Below are positions 22,645 to 30,797 of a stretch of 64,000 nucleotides of DNA, piece by piece (positions within the stretch are counted from its first letter, which is position 1; the number at the start of each line of letters is the position of its first letter). The stretch is from NCBI RefSeq assembly GCF_039535785.1, contig NZ_BAAAXV010000005.1, positions 992,001 through 1,056,000 of the forward strand, written 5' to 3'. Under the pieces are notes generated by a model. The model saw only the letters and a program-made list of their open reading frames with translations. It made no database searches and was not told where the DNA came from. A program made the translations under genes and the position numbers. The DNA comes from Nonomuraea helvata. Its GTDB lineage: Bacteria; Actinomycetota; Actinomycetes; Streptosporangiales; Streptosporangiaceae.

Positions 22645-23174
22645 ACACGATCCAGATCAAGGACGGGGGGACTTGTGCCCGGCTACCGGAGCGCACGCTC
22701 GACCGCCGCGAGCTGCGCGAGCTGGTGAACGAGCTGGCCGCCCACCCCGAGGAGTGGCGCGACCAGGTGGCCTTCCCGCAAGAGGGCGGCAGGCACTACG
22801 CCTCGCTCTACCGTGACGCGTACGTGGACGTATGGCTCCTGTGCTGGCGCCCGGAGGACGACACGGGCTGGCACGACCACGACATCTCCTCGGGAGCCGT
22901 CCACGTGGTGCAGGGCGCGCTGCTGGAGTGCAACCCCCGCATCGGCGGCGAGCACCTGGAGACCGTGGTCTCGGAGGGCCAGTCGTTCTCGTTCGGGCCC
23001 GACCACATACACCGGCTCAACGGCGCGGTCGACAACAGCGTCTCCATCCACGCCTACTCGCCGCCGCTGTGGCGGCTCGGCCAGTACTCGATCGACGACA
23101 CCGGCGTCATGCGCCGCGTCTCGGTCAGCTACGCCGACGAGCTCAGGCCGCTGGACGACGCGGTGGTGGCCTGA
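22641..23174 (+). CDS. Cysteine dioxygenase-family cupin protein
   Basis: A 177-residue cupin with the iron ligands of cysteine dioxygenase: two His in GWHDHDISSGAVHVV and a third in GPDHIHRL, plus Y/R residues nearby. Thiol dioxygenases convert cysteine or 3-mercaptopropionate to the sulfinic acid with Fe(II) and O2. The GTG at 22641 overlaps the amidohydrolase stop by 4 bp, a conserved-looking coupling that suggests both act on one pathway. That pathway may be degradation of a thiol compound, which is inference. Both are under the divergent LacI regulator. Confidence 0.88.
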   Translation: MNTIQIKDGGTCARLPERTLDRRELRELVNELAAHPEEWRDQVAFPQEGGRHYASLYRDAYVDVWLLCWRPEDDTGWHDHDISSGAVHVVQGALLECNPRIGGEHLETVVSEGQSFSFGPDHIHRLNGAVDNSVSIHAYSPPLWRLGQYSIDDTGVMRRVSVSYADELRPLDDAVVA

Positions 23175-23187
23175 GCACGTACCGGCC

Positions 23188-23856
23188 TCAGGCCGCCGGG
23201 CGACGCCGCGGCGGTCTCAGCACGCAGCAGCTTCCGCAGGGCTCGACATCGGGCAGTGTGATCCACAGGCAGCAGGTCCTGCGGAAGTAGCCGTCGCCGA
23301 CGGGCTCGATCAGCCCGTCGACCGGCGGGCCGAGCTCCTTGAGCAGTCGCATGTAGTCGCCGGGCACGACCGACGTCAGCGGGTGGGCGAACGCCTCCGC
23401 CGTGGAACCCCACAGCGTGCGCTCGCCCACCTTCGCCACCGCCTCGATGGCCTTCACCAGCGGCCGCTGCGACTCCGCGAGCGCCTCGGCGATCGCGCGG
23501 GCGCCGGAGCCCCAGCTCACGCGCGTCGCGGCGACCGTCACCCCGGCCTCCGACACCTTGAAGTACGTGTCGGCGGGCCGCATGACCGGCACCCGCCCGT
23601 CCAGCGCCCAGCCGAGCGCCATGGGCAGCGTGTGCCAGTAGCTGTAGGTCTTCCAGAACAGCGCCGCCCCGACGTGGCGCGGCGCGTTCCAGCGCGCGGC
23701 CGTCTCGTCGATCAGCCCGACGAGCAGCTCGTGCGGCTCCCGCAGCAGCTCGGTGACCGGCGTCCAGCTCTCGTCGGGCTCGATGACCAATCCCGGTTCG
23801 ACCCCGATGACCCCGCCCCGCCCGTCGGCGAGACGCTGGAGCGCCTCGGTCAGCAC
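23188..23856 (-). CDS. FhuF-like ferric-siderophore reductase (2Fe-2S)
   Basis: A 222-residue protein ending in the FhuF iron-sulfur motif C-C-x10-C-x2-C (CCLWITLPDVEPCGSCC). The N-terminal domain is the alpha-helical IucA/FhuF-type fold (ALFWKTYSYWHTLPMALGWAL). FhuF reduces iron in ferrioxamine-type siderophores in the cytoplasm. The GTG at 23856 has GGGAGG 7 nt upstream and an iron box 16 bp upstream. It is thus a classical DmdR/IdeR-controlled gene, induced by iron starvation. It lies directly behind an MFS transporter gene on the same strand. Confidence 0.88.
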   Translation of the reverse strand: MLTEALQRLADGRGGVIGVEPGLVIEPDESWTPVTELLREPHELLVGLIDETAARWNAPRHVGAALFWKTYSYWHTLPMALGWALDGRVPVMRPADTYFKVSEAGVTVAATRVSWGSGARAIAEALAESQRPLVKAIEAVAKVGERTLWGSTAEAFAHPLTSVVPGDYMRLLKELGPPVDGLIEPVGDGYFRRTCCLWITLPDVEPCGSCCVLRPPRRRPAA

Positions 23857-23868
23857 GCTGGAACCTCC

Positions 23869-25041
23869 CTATAGGTAAGCCTTACCTAAGGTAGCAGGCC
23901 GCCCCGCGAACCACCCAGCCACGATCTGGACCACGATCACTCCCAGCCCGGCCATCAGCGGCACCGACCAGCCGCCGGAGACCTGCCTGAGGAACCCGAA
24001 CAGCAGCGGCCCCAGCGCCGCGATCACGTACCCCACGGACTGCGCCACGGCCGACAGCGCGGTCACGGTGGCCGGATCGGCGGGCCGCAGCGCGATGATC
24101 AGCAGCGCCAGCGCGAACGAGGCCCCCTGGCCGATCCCCAGCACGATCATCCATACCCACGGCGCCGTCGTCGGGGCCAGCAGCACGCCGAGGTAGCCCA
24201 GGACGGTCAGCACCCCGGAGCCCACCACGTACGGCACCTGCGACTCACGCCTGCCGGCCAGCACGGGGACCGCGAGCGCGGTGACCACCTGGACCAGGTT
24301 CGTCAGGCTGAGCAGGTAGCCCGCCTGGTCGGCGGCCAGTCCGGCCTCCAGGAAGATCGTCGGCAGCCAGGCCAGCATGACGTAGAAGGTCAGCGACTGC
24401 AGGCCCATGAGCGCGGTCACGTACCAGGTCACACGGCTCCTGAGCACCTCGCCGAACGGCCTGGGCCCGTTCTGCGCCTGACCCCGGCCGCGCAGCGCCT
24501 GGGGCAGCCAGAGCAGCGCGGCCAGCAGGGCCGGCACGGCGAGCAGCGCGGAGACGCCGCGCCAGCCGTACCCCGTGGCGTGCTCGACGGGGACGACCAG
24601 CCCGGAGGCGAGGGTGGCGCCGGCCACCACCGAGGCGACGTAGACGCCGGTCATGAGGTTGACCCGGGTGGGGAAATGCTGCTTGACGACGGCGGGCATG
24701 GAGACGTTCATGACGGCTATCGCGGTGGCGGCGAGGGCGGAGCCGAGGTAGAGCACGGGCGCGCCGTCGAGGCCGCGCAGGGTCACGCCCGCCGCGATGA
24801 CGAGCAGCCCGGCCAGCAGCGTGCGGTCCAGCCCTAAACTGCGCGCGAGCATCGGCGTGACCAGCCCGAACACGCCCAGGCAGACCACCATGACCGTGGT
24901 GACCGCGCCGCCGCCGGCGGGCGAGAGGCCCACATCTTTCATGATCTCGTCGAGGAGCGGGGAGACGCCCGCGATGGCCGGGCGCAGGTTGAGCGCGGCC
25001 AGCACGAACCCCGCCACCAGCACGGCAGATCTCACCGACAT
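23869..25041 (-). CDS. MFS transporter (CynX/NimT-like)
   Basis: A 390-residue protein with about 12 hydrophobic helices, starting MSVRSAVLVAGFVLAALNLR; the NLRPAI..VSPLL motif in helix 1 is typical of the CynX/NimT group. The longer in-frame extension upstream is rejected as Arg/Pro-rich non-membrane sequence. It sits in the cytoplasmic membrane and should move a small solute by proton coupling. The stop codon lies 12 bp from the FhuF-like start and its last codons contain the iron box. It is divergent from a LacI regulator whose palindrome lies between them. Confidence 0.88.
   Translation of the reverse strand: MSVRSAVLVAGFVLAALNLRPAIAGVSPLLDEIMKDVGLSPAGGGAVTTVMVVCLGVFGLVTPMLARSLGLDRTLLAGLLVIAAGVTLRGLDGAPVLYLGSALAATAIAVMNVSMPAVVKQHFPTRVNLMTGVYVASVVAGATLASGLVVPVEHATGYGWRGVSALLAVPALLAALLWLPQALRGRGQAQNGPRPFGEVLRSRVTWYVTALMGLQSLTFYVMLAWLPTIFLEAGLAADQAGYLLSLTNLVQVVTALAVPVLAGRRESQVPYVVGSGVLTVLGYLGVLLAPTTAPWVWMIVLGIGQGASFALALLIIALRPADPATVTALSAVAQSVGYVIAALGPLLFGFLRQVSGGWSVPLMAGLGVIVVQIVAGWFAGRPATLGKAYL
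23872..23888 (-). promoter_or_regulatory. Iron box (DmdR/IdeR-type operator) inside the MFS gene's 3' end
   Basis: TAGGTAAG-C-CTTACCTA is a perfect 8-bp inverted repeat matching the actinobacterial iron box (TTAGGTTAGGCTAACCTAA). It covers the last codons of the upstream MFS gene and ends 16 bp before the FhuF-like start. Confidence 0.85.
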
Positions 25042-25067
25042 AGGGCACCACTCTCGCATAACGCCGT

Positions 25068-25079
25068 GACAACGTTGTC
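25068..25079. promoter_or_regulatory. LacI-type palindromic operator GACAACGTTGTC
   Basis: A perfect 12-bp palindrome with the central CG of LacI sites lies in the 68-bp divergent region between the MFS gene (start 25041) and the LacI gene (start 25110). It is positioned to control both. Confidence 0.65.
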
Positions 25080-25109
25080 TACCGGGTCGCGGTGAGACAT
25101 GATCCTGGC

Positions 25110-26096
25110 GTGAGACCGACGATGAAGGACGTCGCCTCGGCCGCCGGTGTGGCACTCAAGACCGTCTCGCGCGTCGTGAACGGCGAGCCCGGCGTCCACC
25201 CGGCCACGGCCGAGCGGGTGCGCGCGGCCATCGACCGGCTGGGTTACCGCCGCAACGAGAGCGCCAGAGTGCTGCGCAGGGGCAGGACCGCCACGGTCGG
25301 GCTGGTCATCGAGGACCTGGCGGACCCGTTCTACGCCGGTCTCAGCCGGGCCGTCGAGGACGTCGTCATCGGGCACGGCTGCCTGCTGCTGAGCGGCTCG
25401 TCCGGAGAGGAGCCGGGCAGGGAGCGGGAGCTGGTCGAGACGTTCTGCGCGCGCCGGGTGGACGGGCTGATCGTGGTGCCCGCCGGCGAGGACCACACGT
25501 ACCTGCGTCCCGAGCTGGAGGCCGGTACGCCGGTGGTGTTCGCGGACCGGCCGCCGGGGACGGGGATCGACCTGGACACGGTGCTCGCCGACAACGTGGG
25601 CGGCGCCGGGGAGGCGATCCGCCATCTCATGGGCCACGGCCACCGCAGGATCGCCTTCCTCGGTGACGACCCGGAGATCTTCACCGCCGCCGAACGGCTC
25701 AAGGGCTACCGCGAGGCGCTCGGGGGGCTGTTCGACGAGCGGCTGGTGTCGATGCGGCCGCCCTCCCTGGAGGCGGTACGCGCGGATCTGGCCCGCATGT
25801 TCGCGCTGGACGATCCGCCGTCGGCGCTGTTCACCGGCAACGGCCGCTACACCGTGACCGCCCTGCGCGCGCTCGACGGGCGGCCGGTGGCGCTCGTGGG
25901 GTTCGACGACTTCGAGCTGGCCGACCTGCTGAACCCGCGCGTGAGCGTGGTGGCGCAGGACCCCGCGTGGATGGGACGGGTGGCGGCCGAGCTGCTCTTC
26001 CGTCGCCTGCGCGGCGACTCCGGCCCACCGGAGCACATCGAGCTTCCGGTACGGCTCATCGCCCGCGGCTCCGGCGAGCTGCTCGCCCCCGGGTGA
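25110..26096 (+). CDS. LacI-family transcriptional regulator
   Basis: This 328-residue repressor starts at GTG 25110 (VRPTMKDVASAAGVALKTV); a GTG at 25092 is an alternative. The HTH and hinge (RRNESARVLRRGRTATVGLV) are complete. The sensor domain keeps the family landmarks DGLIVVPA, GHRRIAFLGDD and LVGFDDFELADLLNPRVSVV. It probably controls its own gene and the divergent MFS transporter via the palindrome at 25068-25079. No catabolic enzyme lies next to it, so the ligand may be the MFS substrate. Confidence 0.92.
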   Translation: MRPTMKDVASAAGVALKTVSRVVNGEPGVHPATAERVRAAIDRLGYRRNESARVLRRGRTATVGLVIEDLADPFYAGLSRAVEDVVIGHGCLLLSGSSGEEPGRERELVETFCARRVDGLIVVPAGEDHTYLRPELEAGTPVVFADRPPGTGIDLDTVLADNVGGAGEAIRHLMGHGHRRIAFLGDDPEIFTAAERLKGYREALGGLFDERLVSMRPPSLEAVRADLARMFALDDPPSALFTGNGRYTVTALRALDGRPVALVGFDDFELADLLNPRVSVVAQDPAWMGRVAAELLFRRLRGDSGPPEHIELPVRLIARGSGELLAPG

Positions 26097-26099
26097 CCT

Positions 26100-26411
26100 T
26101 CAGGCGAGCTTCTCCTCCACGCCCACGCTGCCAGGACCGGCACTGTCGCAGGTTCCCTGAGACTGCCCGTAGCCGCCGGGCGGCAGCGTCACCCACTCGC
26201 CCAGGACGTCGAGCGCCCGCCGGCAGACCACCACGGCGCGGAACATCCACGTCTCGCCCGTGGGATTGCTGCACGCGGCGACGCCGAGGTCGCTGCCCTG
26301 CCTCTGCACGACCGCGTCGCACTTGAGGACCTTGGCCACCGCGGGGGCAGGCGGCGCCATGCCCGCGACCACGAGACCGAAGGCCGCCGCGACGAACATC
26401 CCTTTGGACAC
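26100..26411 (-). CDS. Small secreted protein with four cysteines
   Basis: A 103-residue protein. The GTG at 26411 follows a perfect GGGGAGGGG ribosome binding site, and the first 26 residues form a signal peptide (VSKGMFVAAAFGLVVAGMAP, then PAPAVAKV). The mature part of about 75 residues has four cysteines (KCDAVV, AACSN, VVCRRAL, TCDSAG), probably two disulfides. No known domain recognised. It is convergent with the LacI gene, 3 bp apart. A TTG at 26432 would extend it but lacks a ribosome site. Confidence 0.7.
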   Translation of the reverse strand: MSKGMFVAAAFGLVVAGMAPPAPAVAKVLKCDAVVQRQGSDLGVAACSNPTGETWMFRAVVVCRRALDVLGEWVTLPPGGYGQSQGTCDSAGPGSVGVEEKLA

Positions 26412-26572
26412 TGCCCCTCCCCATCGTGGCAACTACTTGGTGCAACCGATCGTAAGCGAAGAGTGTCGATGACGTCTGGTAGACCGCAAGACGAAGCCCG
26501 CCATAGGTGCCGGCTCCGCTACCTGTGGTGGACCGCTGAACGCGGCCCGCCATATAGTCGTTTGCGCATCAG

Positions 26573-26589
26573 TTCAGAAAAAATGTTCA
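26573..26589 (+). promoter_or_regulatory. Putative SorC-regulator operator (copy 1)
   Basis: TTCAGAAAAAATGTTCA lies 21 bp before the SorC-family start. It matches the inverted copy at 27574-27590 (TCCAGCAAAAACGTTCA) at 14 of 17 positions. The consensus T-Y-CAG-M-AAAAA-Y-GTTCA occurs only at these two promoters in what I inspected. Confidence 0.55.
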
Positions 26590-26610
26590 CGCAACGACAG
26601 GAGCGCGCGC

Positions 26611-27576
26611 ATGAATGCCGCCGACGTCGCACCCGAGACGCAGGCCAGGTTCCCCCTAGAGCTGATGTACGCCGCGGCCCAGCAGTACTACATGGAAGAG
26701 GCCACCCAGGGCGACATCGCCAAGCGGCTCGGCGTCTCCAGGGCGACGGTGAGCCGGCTGCTCACCGAGGCCCGCAGGCAGGGCATCGTGGAGATCAAGG
26801 TGCACCGTCCGGCCACGCTCGGGGACGGCCCGCTGGCCGCCGAGGTGGCCGAGGCGCTCCAGCTGCAGCGCGTCTACCTGGTCCCCAAGGTCAGCGGCCC
26901 CACCCTGGGCCCATGGCTGGCCCCCGCCGTGGCCCGCGCGCTGGCGGCGGTCGGGCTGGAGTCCGGCGACGTCGTGCTCGTCTCGTCGGGCACCACCGTC
27001 TACGAGTGCGCCCGCGAGGGGCTCGGCCACTATCCCGGGGTCACGATCGCCCCCGCGGTGGGCGGCCAGGAGGAGCCGCAGCCCTGGTTCCAGACCAACG
27101 AGACCACCCGCATCCTGGCCGAACGCCTCGGCGGCGTGCCCGCCTACCTCTACGCGCCCGCGCTGCCCGGCCCCGAGCTGTTCTACTCGCTCCAGCACGA
27201 ACCGTCGGTGCGCCGGGTCATGGACCTGTGGGCGCACGCCAAGTGCGCCATCGTCGGCGTCGGCTCCGCTCCGCTGATGCGGCAGATGATGCCCGCCCTC
27301 ATGCCGCGCGACGCCGACAGCCTGCGCGAGGCCGTGGGCGACGTGTGCATGCGCGTCTACGACCGCGACGGCGAGCCGATCACCTACCCCGGCAGCGAGC
27401 GCCTGGTCGCCACCCGGCTGGAGGAGCTGCGCCGCATTCCGACCACCATCGCGGTCGCGGTGGGCGCGGAGAAGGTGCTGTCCATCGTCGCGGGAGCCAA
27501 GGGCGGCTACTTCAACCAGCTCGTCACCGATGTCCCTACAGCAGAGGGCCTGGTGGCGGCTGCCCGTCAACTCTGA
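26611..27576 (+). CDS. SorC/DeoR-family sugar-binding transcriptional regulator
   Basis: A 321-residue regulator. An N-terminal HTH (TQGDIAKRLGVSRATVSRLL, residues about 33-52) is followed by a SorC-type sugar-phosphate-binding domain (VVLVSSGTTVYECAREG, VGSAPLMRQ, AVGAEKVLSIVAGAKGGYFN). The last of these is the conserved effector loop near the C-terminus. The family senses phosphorylated sugars or polyols and controls the adjacent operon. The ATG at 26611 has AGGAG upstream. It heads the sugar ABC/kinase locus, and related 17-bp motifs lie before both this gene and the operon. Confidence 0.92.
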   Translation: MNAADVAPETQARFPLELMYAAAQQYYMEEATQGDIAKRLGVSRATVSRLLTEARRQGIVEIKVHRPATLGDGPLAAEVAEALQLQRVYLVPKVSGPTLGPWLAPAVARALAAVGLESGDVVLVSSGTTVYECAREGLGHYPGVTIAPAVGGQEEPQPWFQTNETTRILAERLGGVPAYLYAPALPGPELFYSLQHEPSVRRVMDLWAHAKCAIVGVGSAPLMRQMMPALMPRDADSLREAVGDVCMRVYDRDGEPITYPGSERLVATRLEELRRIPTTIAVAVGAEKVLSIVAGAKGGYFNQLVTDVPTAEGLVAAARQL

Positions 27577-27600
27577 ACGTTTTTGCTGGACAAAGTTTCA
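27574..27600 (-). promoter_or_regulatory. Putative SorC-regulator operator (copy 2, operon promoter)
   Basis: The 17-bp motif occurs in reverse orientation at 27574-27590, starting in the regulator's own stop codon. A further GTTTCA half-site lies at 27595-27600, so TGAAC...GTTTCA forms a larger inverted pair. It lies 120-137 bp before the binding-protein gene. Confidence 0.5.
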
Positions 27601-27710
27601 GAAGGCGCGCTACCGTGAGCCGCACCACAGGATGTGTCCCTTTGTGAGGGCCATGTCCTGTTTCGGGGGCAGTGCGTCATGAATCCCGGTAGCAAGTGAG
27701 GAACAGACCC

Positions 27711-28799
27711 GTGAACAGAGCGAAGATGCGGACCTCCACGTTCGCCGCAGTGGCAGTGCTCGCAGGCTCGGCGCTGGCCGCGTGCGGCTCCGGCTCCGGC
27801 TCCACCGGCGGGAACACCAGTGGTGGCGGCGCGGTCGAGAACGCCAAGGTGGCCTTCCTCATGCCCGACCTGGCCTCCACCCGGTACGAGCTGCAGGACA
27901 AGCCGCTGTTCGAGGCCAAGATGAAGCAGCTCTGCCCGACCTGCCAGGTCATCTACCAGAACGCCGACTCCGACGCCGCCAAGCAGCAGCAGCAGGCCAA
28001 CTCGGCGCTCGCCCAGGGCGTCAAGGCCATCGTGATCGACCCGGTCGACTCCGCCGCCGCGGCCACCATCGTCAAGTCGGCCCAGTCGCAGCAGGTGCCG
28101 GTCATCGCCTACGACCGGCCCGTCCCGGCCACGCCCGCCGACTACTACATCTCGTTCGACAACGAGAAGATCGGCCAGATGATCGCCCAGTCCCTGGTCG
28201 ACCACCTCAAGAAGGAGAACGCCAAGGGCGGCATCCTCGAGGTCAACGGCTCCCCCACGGACGCCGCGGCCGGCCTGATCAAGAAGGGCATCCACAGCGC
28301 GGTCGACCCGAGCGGCTTCAAGCTCCTGGCCGAGTACGACACGCCCGACTGGCAGCCGGAGAAGGCGCAGACCTGGGTCAGCGGCCAGATCACGCAGTTC
28401 AAGGACCAGATCGTGGGCGTCGTCGCGGCCAACGACGGCACCGGCGGCGGCTCGATCGCCGCGTTCAAGGCCGCCGGCGTGAAGGTGCCCCCGGTCACCG
28501 GCAACGACGCCGAGGTCGCCGCCGCGCAGCGCATCGTCGCGGGCGACCAGTACAACACCATCTCCAAGCCGATCAAGATCGTGGCCGAGGCCGCGGCGAA
28601 CACGGCCTGGGAGTTCATGCAGGGCAAGAAGCCCGCAGGAAAGACCACGCTCTACAACACCCCCTCCGAGCTGTTCGTCCCCACGGTCGTGACCAAGGAG
28701 AACATCAAGGAGGTGCTGTTCGACAGCGGCATCATGAAGGCCGCCGACGTCTGCACCGGCGAGTACGCCAAGGGCTGCGAAGAGCTCGGCATCAAGTAG
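27711..28799 (+). CDS. Sugar ABC transporter substrate-binding lipoprotein
   Basis: A 362-residue lipoprotein. The signal peptide ends in the lipobox LAAC (VLAGSALAACGSG), and a Gly/Ser linker precedes the mature domain. The Peripla_BP_4 / xylose-ribose fold is clear: KVAFLMPDL, AKQQQQANSALAQGVKAIVI, PVIAYDRPV, VVAANDGTGGGSIAAF, VPPVTGNDAE. It captures a sugar or polyol outside the membrane for the following ATPase and permease. The GTG at 27711 with GAGGA upstream is preferred to 27696. The YDRPV loop and GNDAE are those seen in XylF-type proteins. Confidence 0.92.
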   Translation: MNRAKMRTSTFAAVAVLAGSALAACGSGSGSTGGNTSGGGAVENAKVAFLMPDLASTRYELQDKPLFEAKMKQLCPTCQVIYQNADSDAAKQQQQANSALAQGVKAIVIDPVDSAAAATIVKSAQSQQVPVIAYDRPVPATPADYYISFDNEKIGQMIAQSLVDHLKKENAKGGILEVNGSPTDAAAGLIKKGIHSAVDPSGFKLLAEYDTPDWQPEKAQTWVSGQITQFKDQIVGVVAANDGTGGGSIAAFKAAGVKVPPVTGNDAEVAAAQRIVAGDQYNTISKPIKIVAEAAANTAWEFMQGKKPAGKTTLYNTPSELFVPTVVTKENIKEVLFDSGIMKAADVCTGEYAKGCEELGIK

Positions 28800-28809
28800 G
28801 AGAGCGCCG

Positions 28810-29568
28810 ATGACCGTCCTGTCCCTGCGCGGGATCAGCAAGACCTTCGGCGCGGTGGCCGCGCTCACCGACATCGAGCTCGACGTCGCGGCCGGCCAGG
28901 TCGTCGCCGTCGTGGGCGACAACGGCGCGGGCAAGTCGACGCTGGTCAAGATCCTGTCCGGCGTGCACCCGCCGGACGCGGGCACGATCACGTTCGAGGG
29001 GAACGAGGTCGAGATCCCCACGCCGTCCGCCGCGCACAAGCTCGGCATCGCCACGGTCTTCCAGGACCTGGCGCTCTGCGAGAACCTCAACGTGATCCAG
29101 AACCTGTTCCTCGGCCAGGAGATCCGCCCGCTGCGCCTCAACGACGTGGCCATGGAGACCCGCTCCTGGGAGCTGCTCCGCCAGCTCTCCGCCAAGATCC
29201 CGAGCGTACGGGTGCCGGTCGCGGCGCTGTCGGGCGGCCAGCGGCAGACGGTGGCCATCGCCAGGTCGCTGCTCGGCGACCCGAAGATCATCATCCTCGA
29301 CGAGCCCACCGCCGCGCTCGGCGTGGCCCAGACGGCCGAGGTGCTCAACCTCGTCGAACGGCTGCGCGAGAACGGCCTGGGCGTCATCATGATCAGCCAC
29401 AACATGGCGGACGTGAAGGCTGTCGCCGACACCGTCGCGGTGCTGCGCCTGGGCCGCAACAACGGGGTGTTCGCCGTGGACGAGGTCTCCACCGAGGACA
29501 TCATCGCCGCCATCACGGGCGCCACGGACAATGTCGTGTCCCGGCGGGCGCAGAGGGGGAACTCATGA
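28810..29568 (+). CDS. Sugar ABC transporter ATP-binding protein (single domain)
   Basis: A 252-residue ATPase with Walker A GDNGAGKST, signature LSGGQRQTV, Walker B IIILDEPTAALG and H-loop ISHN. Ribose/xylose importers usually carry a duplicated about 500-residue ATPase. This is the single-domain FrcA-like form, which would work as a homodimer. It starts 10 bp after the binding-protein stop and overlaps the permease start by 4 bp. Confidence 0.93.
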   Translation: MTVLSLRGISKTFGAVAALTDIELDVAAGQVVAVVGDNGAGKSTLVKILSGVHPPDAGTITFEGNEVEIPTPSAAHKLGIATVFQDLALCENLNVIQNLFLGQEIRPLRLNDVAMETRSWELLRQLSAKIPSVRVPVAALSGGQRQTVAIARSLLGDPKIIILDEPTAALGVAQTAEVLNLVERLRENGLGVIMISHNMADVKAVADTVAVLRLGRNNGVFAVDEVSTEDIIAAITGATDNVVSRRAQRGNS

Positions 29569-30797
29569 GCACTTTGACGACAGACCGCCAGGACGAGCGG
29601 CTCCAGGACCGCGACGGGCTGCGCGGCGCGCTCGCCGACGTGCTCGACCGCGCCCGAGGCGGCGACCTCGGCGTCATCCCCGTCGTGGTCGGGCTCGTGG
29701 TCATCTGGACGGTGCTGCAGGTCCTGAACCCGATCTTCCTGTCCAGCGCGAACCTGGTGAACCTCACGCTGGAGTCCGCCGCCGTCGGCATCATCTCGCT
29801 CGGCATCGTGTGCGTGCTGCTCGTGGGCCAGATCGACCTGTCCGTAGGCTCGGTCAGCGGACTGTCGGGCGCGGTGCTCGCGGTCCTGTTCGTGGGCCAG
29901 GGGCTGCCGGTCTGGCTGTCCATCGCGGCCGCGGTGATCATGGGTGCGGTCATCGGCTGGGTGTACGGCCAGCTGTTCAACAGGTTCGGCGTGCCGAGCT
30001 TCGTGATCACGCTGGCCGGCCTGCTGGCCTTCCTCGGGCTCCAGCTGTACGTGTTGGGCACCAAGGGCTCGATCAACCTGCCGTTCGACTCGGGCCTGGT
30101 GAACTTCGCGCAGCTCGACTTCGTGCCGGCCTGGCTGTCGTACACGTTCGCGGTCATCGCGGCCGTGTGGCTGTTCGGCAGCGGGTACCTGCACGCGCAG
30201 CAGCGGCGCAAGGCCGGCCTGTCGGCCAGGAGCGTGTCGGTGCTGGCCGTCAGGAGCGCGGCGCTGCTGGTGGTGCTGGCGTTCGTGGTCTGGTACCTGG
30301 GCCAGACCCGCGGCGTGGGCTGGATGTTCGTCTTCTTCGTGGCGCTCGTGCTGATCATGCACTACCTGCTGTCGCGGACGAAGTGGGGCAGGGCCGTCTA
30401 CGCCGTGGGCGGCAACGTGGAGGCCGCCCGCCGGGCCGGCATCAACGTCAAGGCCATCTACACCTCGGTGTTCGTGCTCTGCTCCACGTTCGCGGCGGTC
30501 GGTGGCATCCTGGCCGCGGCCAGGCTCGCGGCGGCCAACCAGTCCAGCGGCACGGGCGACGTCAACCTCAACGCCATCGCGGCGGCCGTAATCGGCGGGA
30601 CGAGCCTGTTCGGCGGGCGCGGCACCGCGTTCGGCGCGCTGCTCGGCATCATCGTGATCCAGTCGATCTCCAGCGGCCTGACCCTGCTCAACCTCGACTC
30701 CTCGATCAGGTTCGTGGTCACCGGCGCGGTGCTGCTGCTCGCGGTGATCGTCGACTCCGTGTCGCGGCGGTCGAGGACCTCTCACGGCAGGGCCTGA
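29565..30797 (+). CDS. Sugar ABC transporter permease (XylH/RbsC family)
   Basis: A 410-residue membrane protein of the BPD_transp_2 family with about 10-11 hydrophobic segments. Landmarks: IISLGIVCVLLVGQIDLSVG, SFVITLAGLLAFLGLQL, WGRAVYAVGGNVEAARRAGI and AAAVIGGTSLFGGRGTAFGA. It is longer than RbsC (about 320 residues) by an extra segment around 185-260, as in XylH. It forms the channel for the sugar with the preceding ATPase. The stop shares one base with the next ATG (TGATG). Confidence 0.93.
   Translation: MSTLTTDRQDERLQDRDGLRGALADVLDRARGGDLGVIPVVVGLVVIWTVLQVLNPIFLSSANLVNLTLESAAVGIISLGIVCVLLVGQIDLSVGSVSGLSGAVLAVLFVGQGLPVWLSIAAAVIMGAVIGWVYGQLFNRFGVPSFVITLAGLLAFLGLQLYVLGTKGSINLPFDSGLVNFAQLDFVPAWLSYTFAVIAAVWLFGSGYLHAQQRRKAGLSARSVSVLAVRSAALLVVLAFVVWYLGQTRGVGWMFVFFVALVLIMHYLLSRTKWGRAVYAVGGNVEAARRAGINVKAIYTSVFVLCSTFAAVGGILAAARLAAANQSSGTGDVNLNAIAAAVIGGTSLFGGRGTAFGALLGIIVIQSISSGLTLLNLDSSIRFVVTGAVLLLAVIVDSVSRRSRTSHGRA

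Noticed and set aside
27567..30785. Minus-strand open frame of over 1000 codons opposite the sugar operon
   Set aside because: It mirrors codon bias of well-supported plus-strand genes, has low-complexity Arg/Gln/His-rich translation and no ribosome site; such shadows are normal at this GC.
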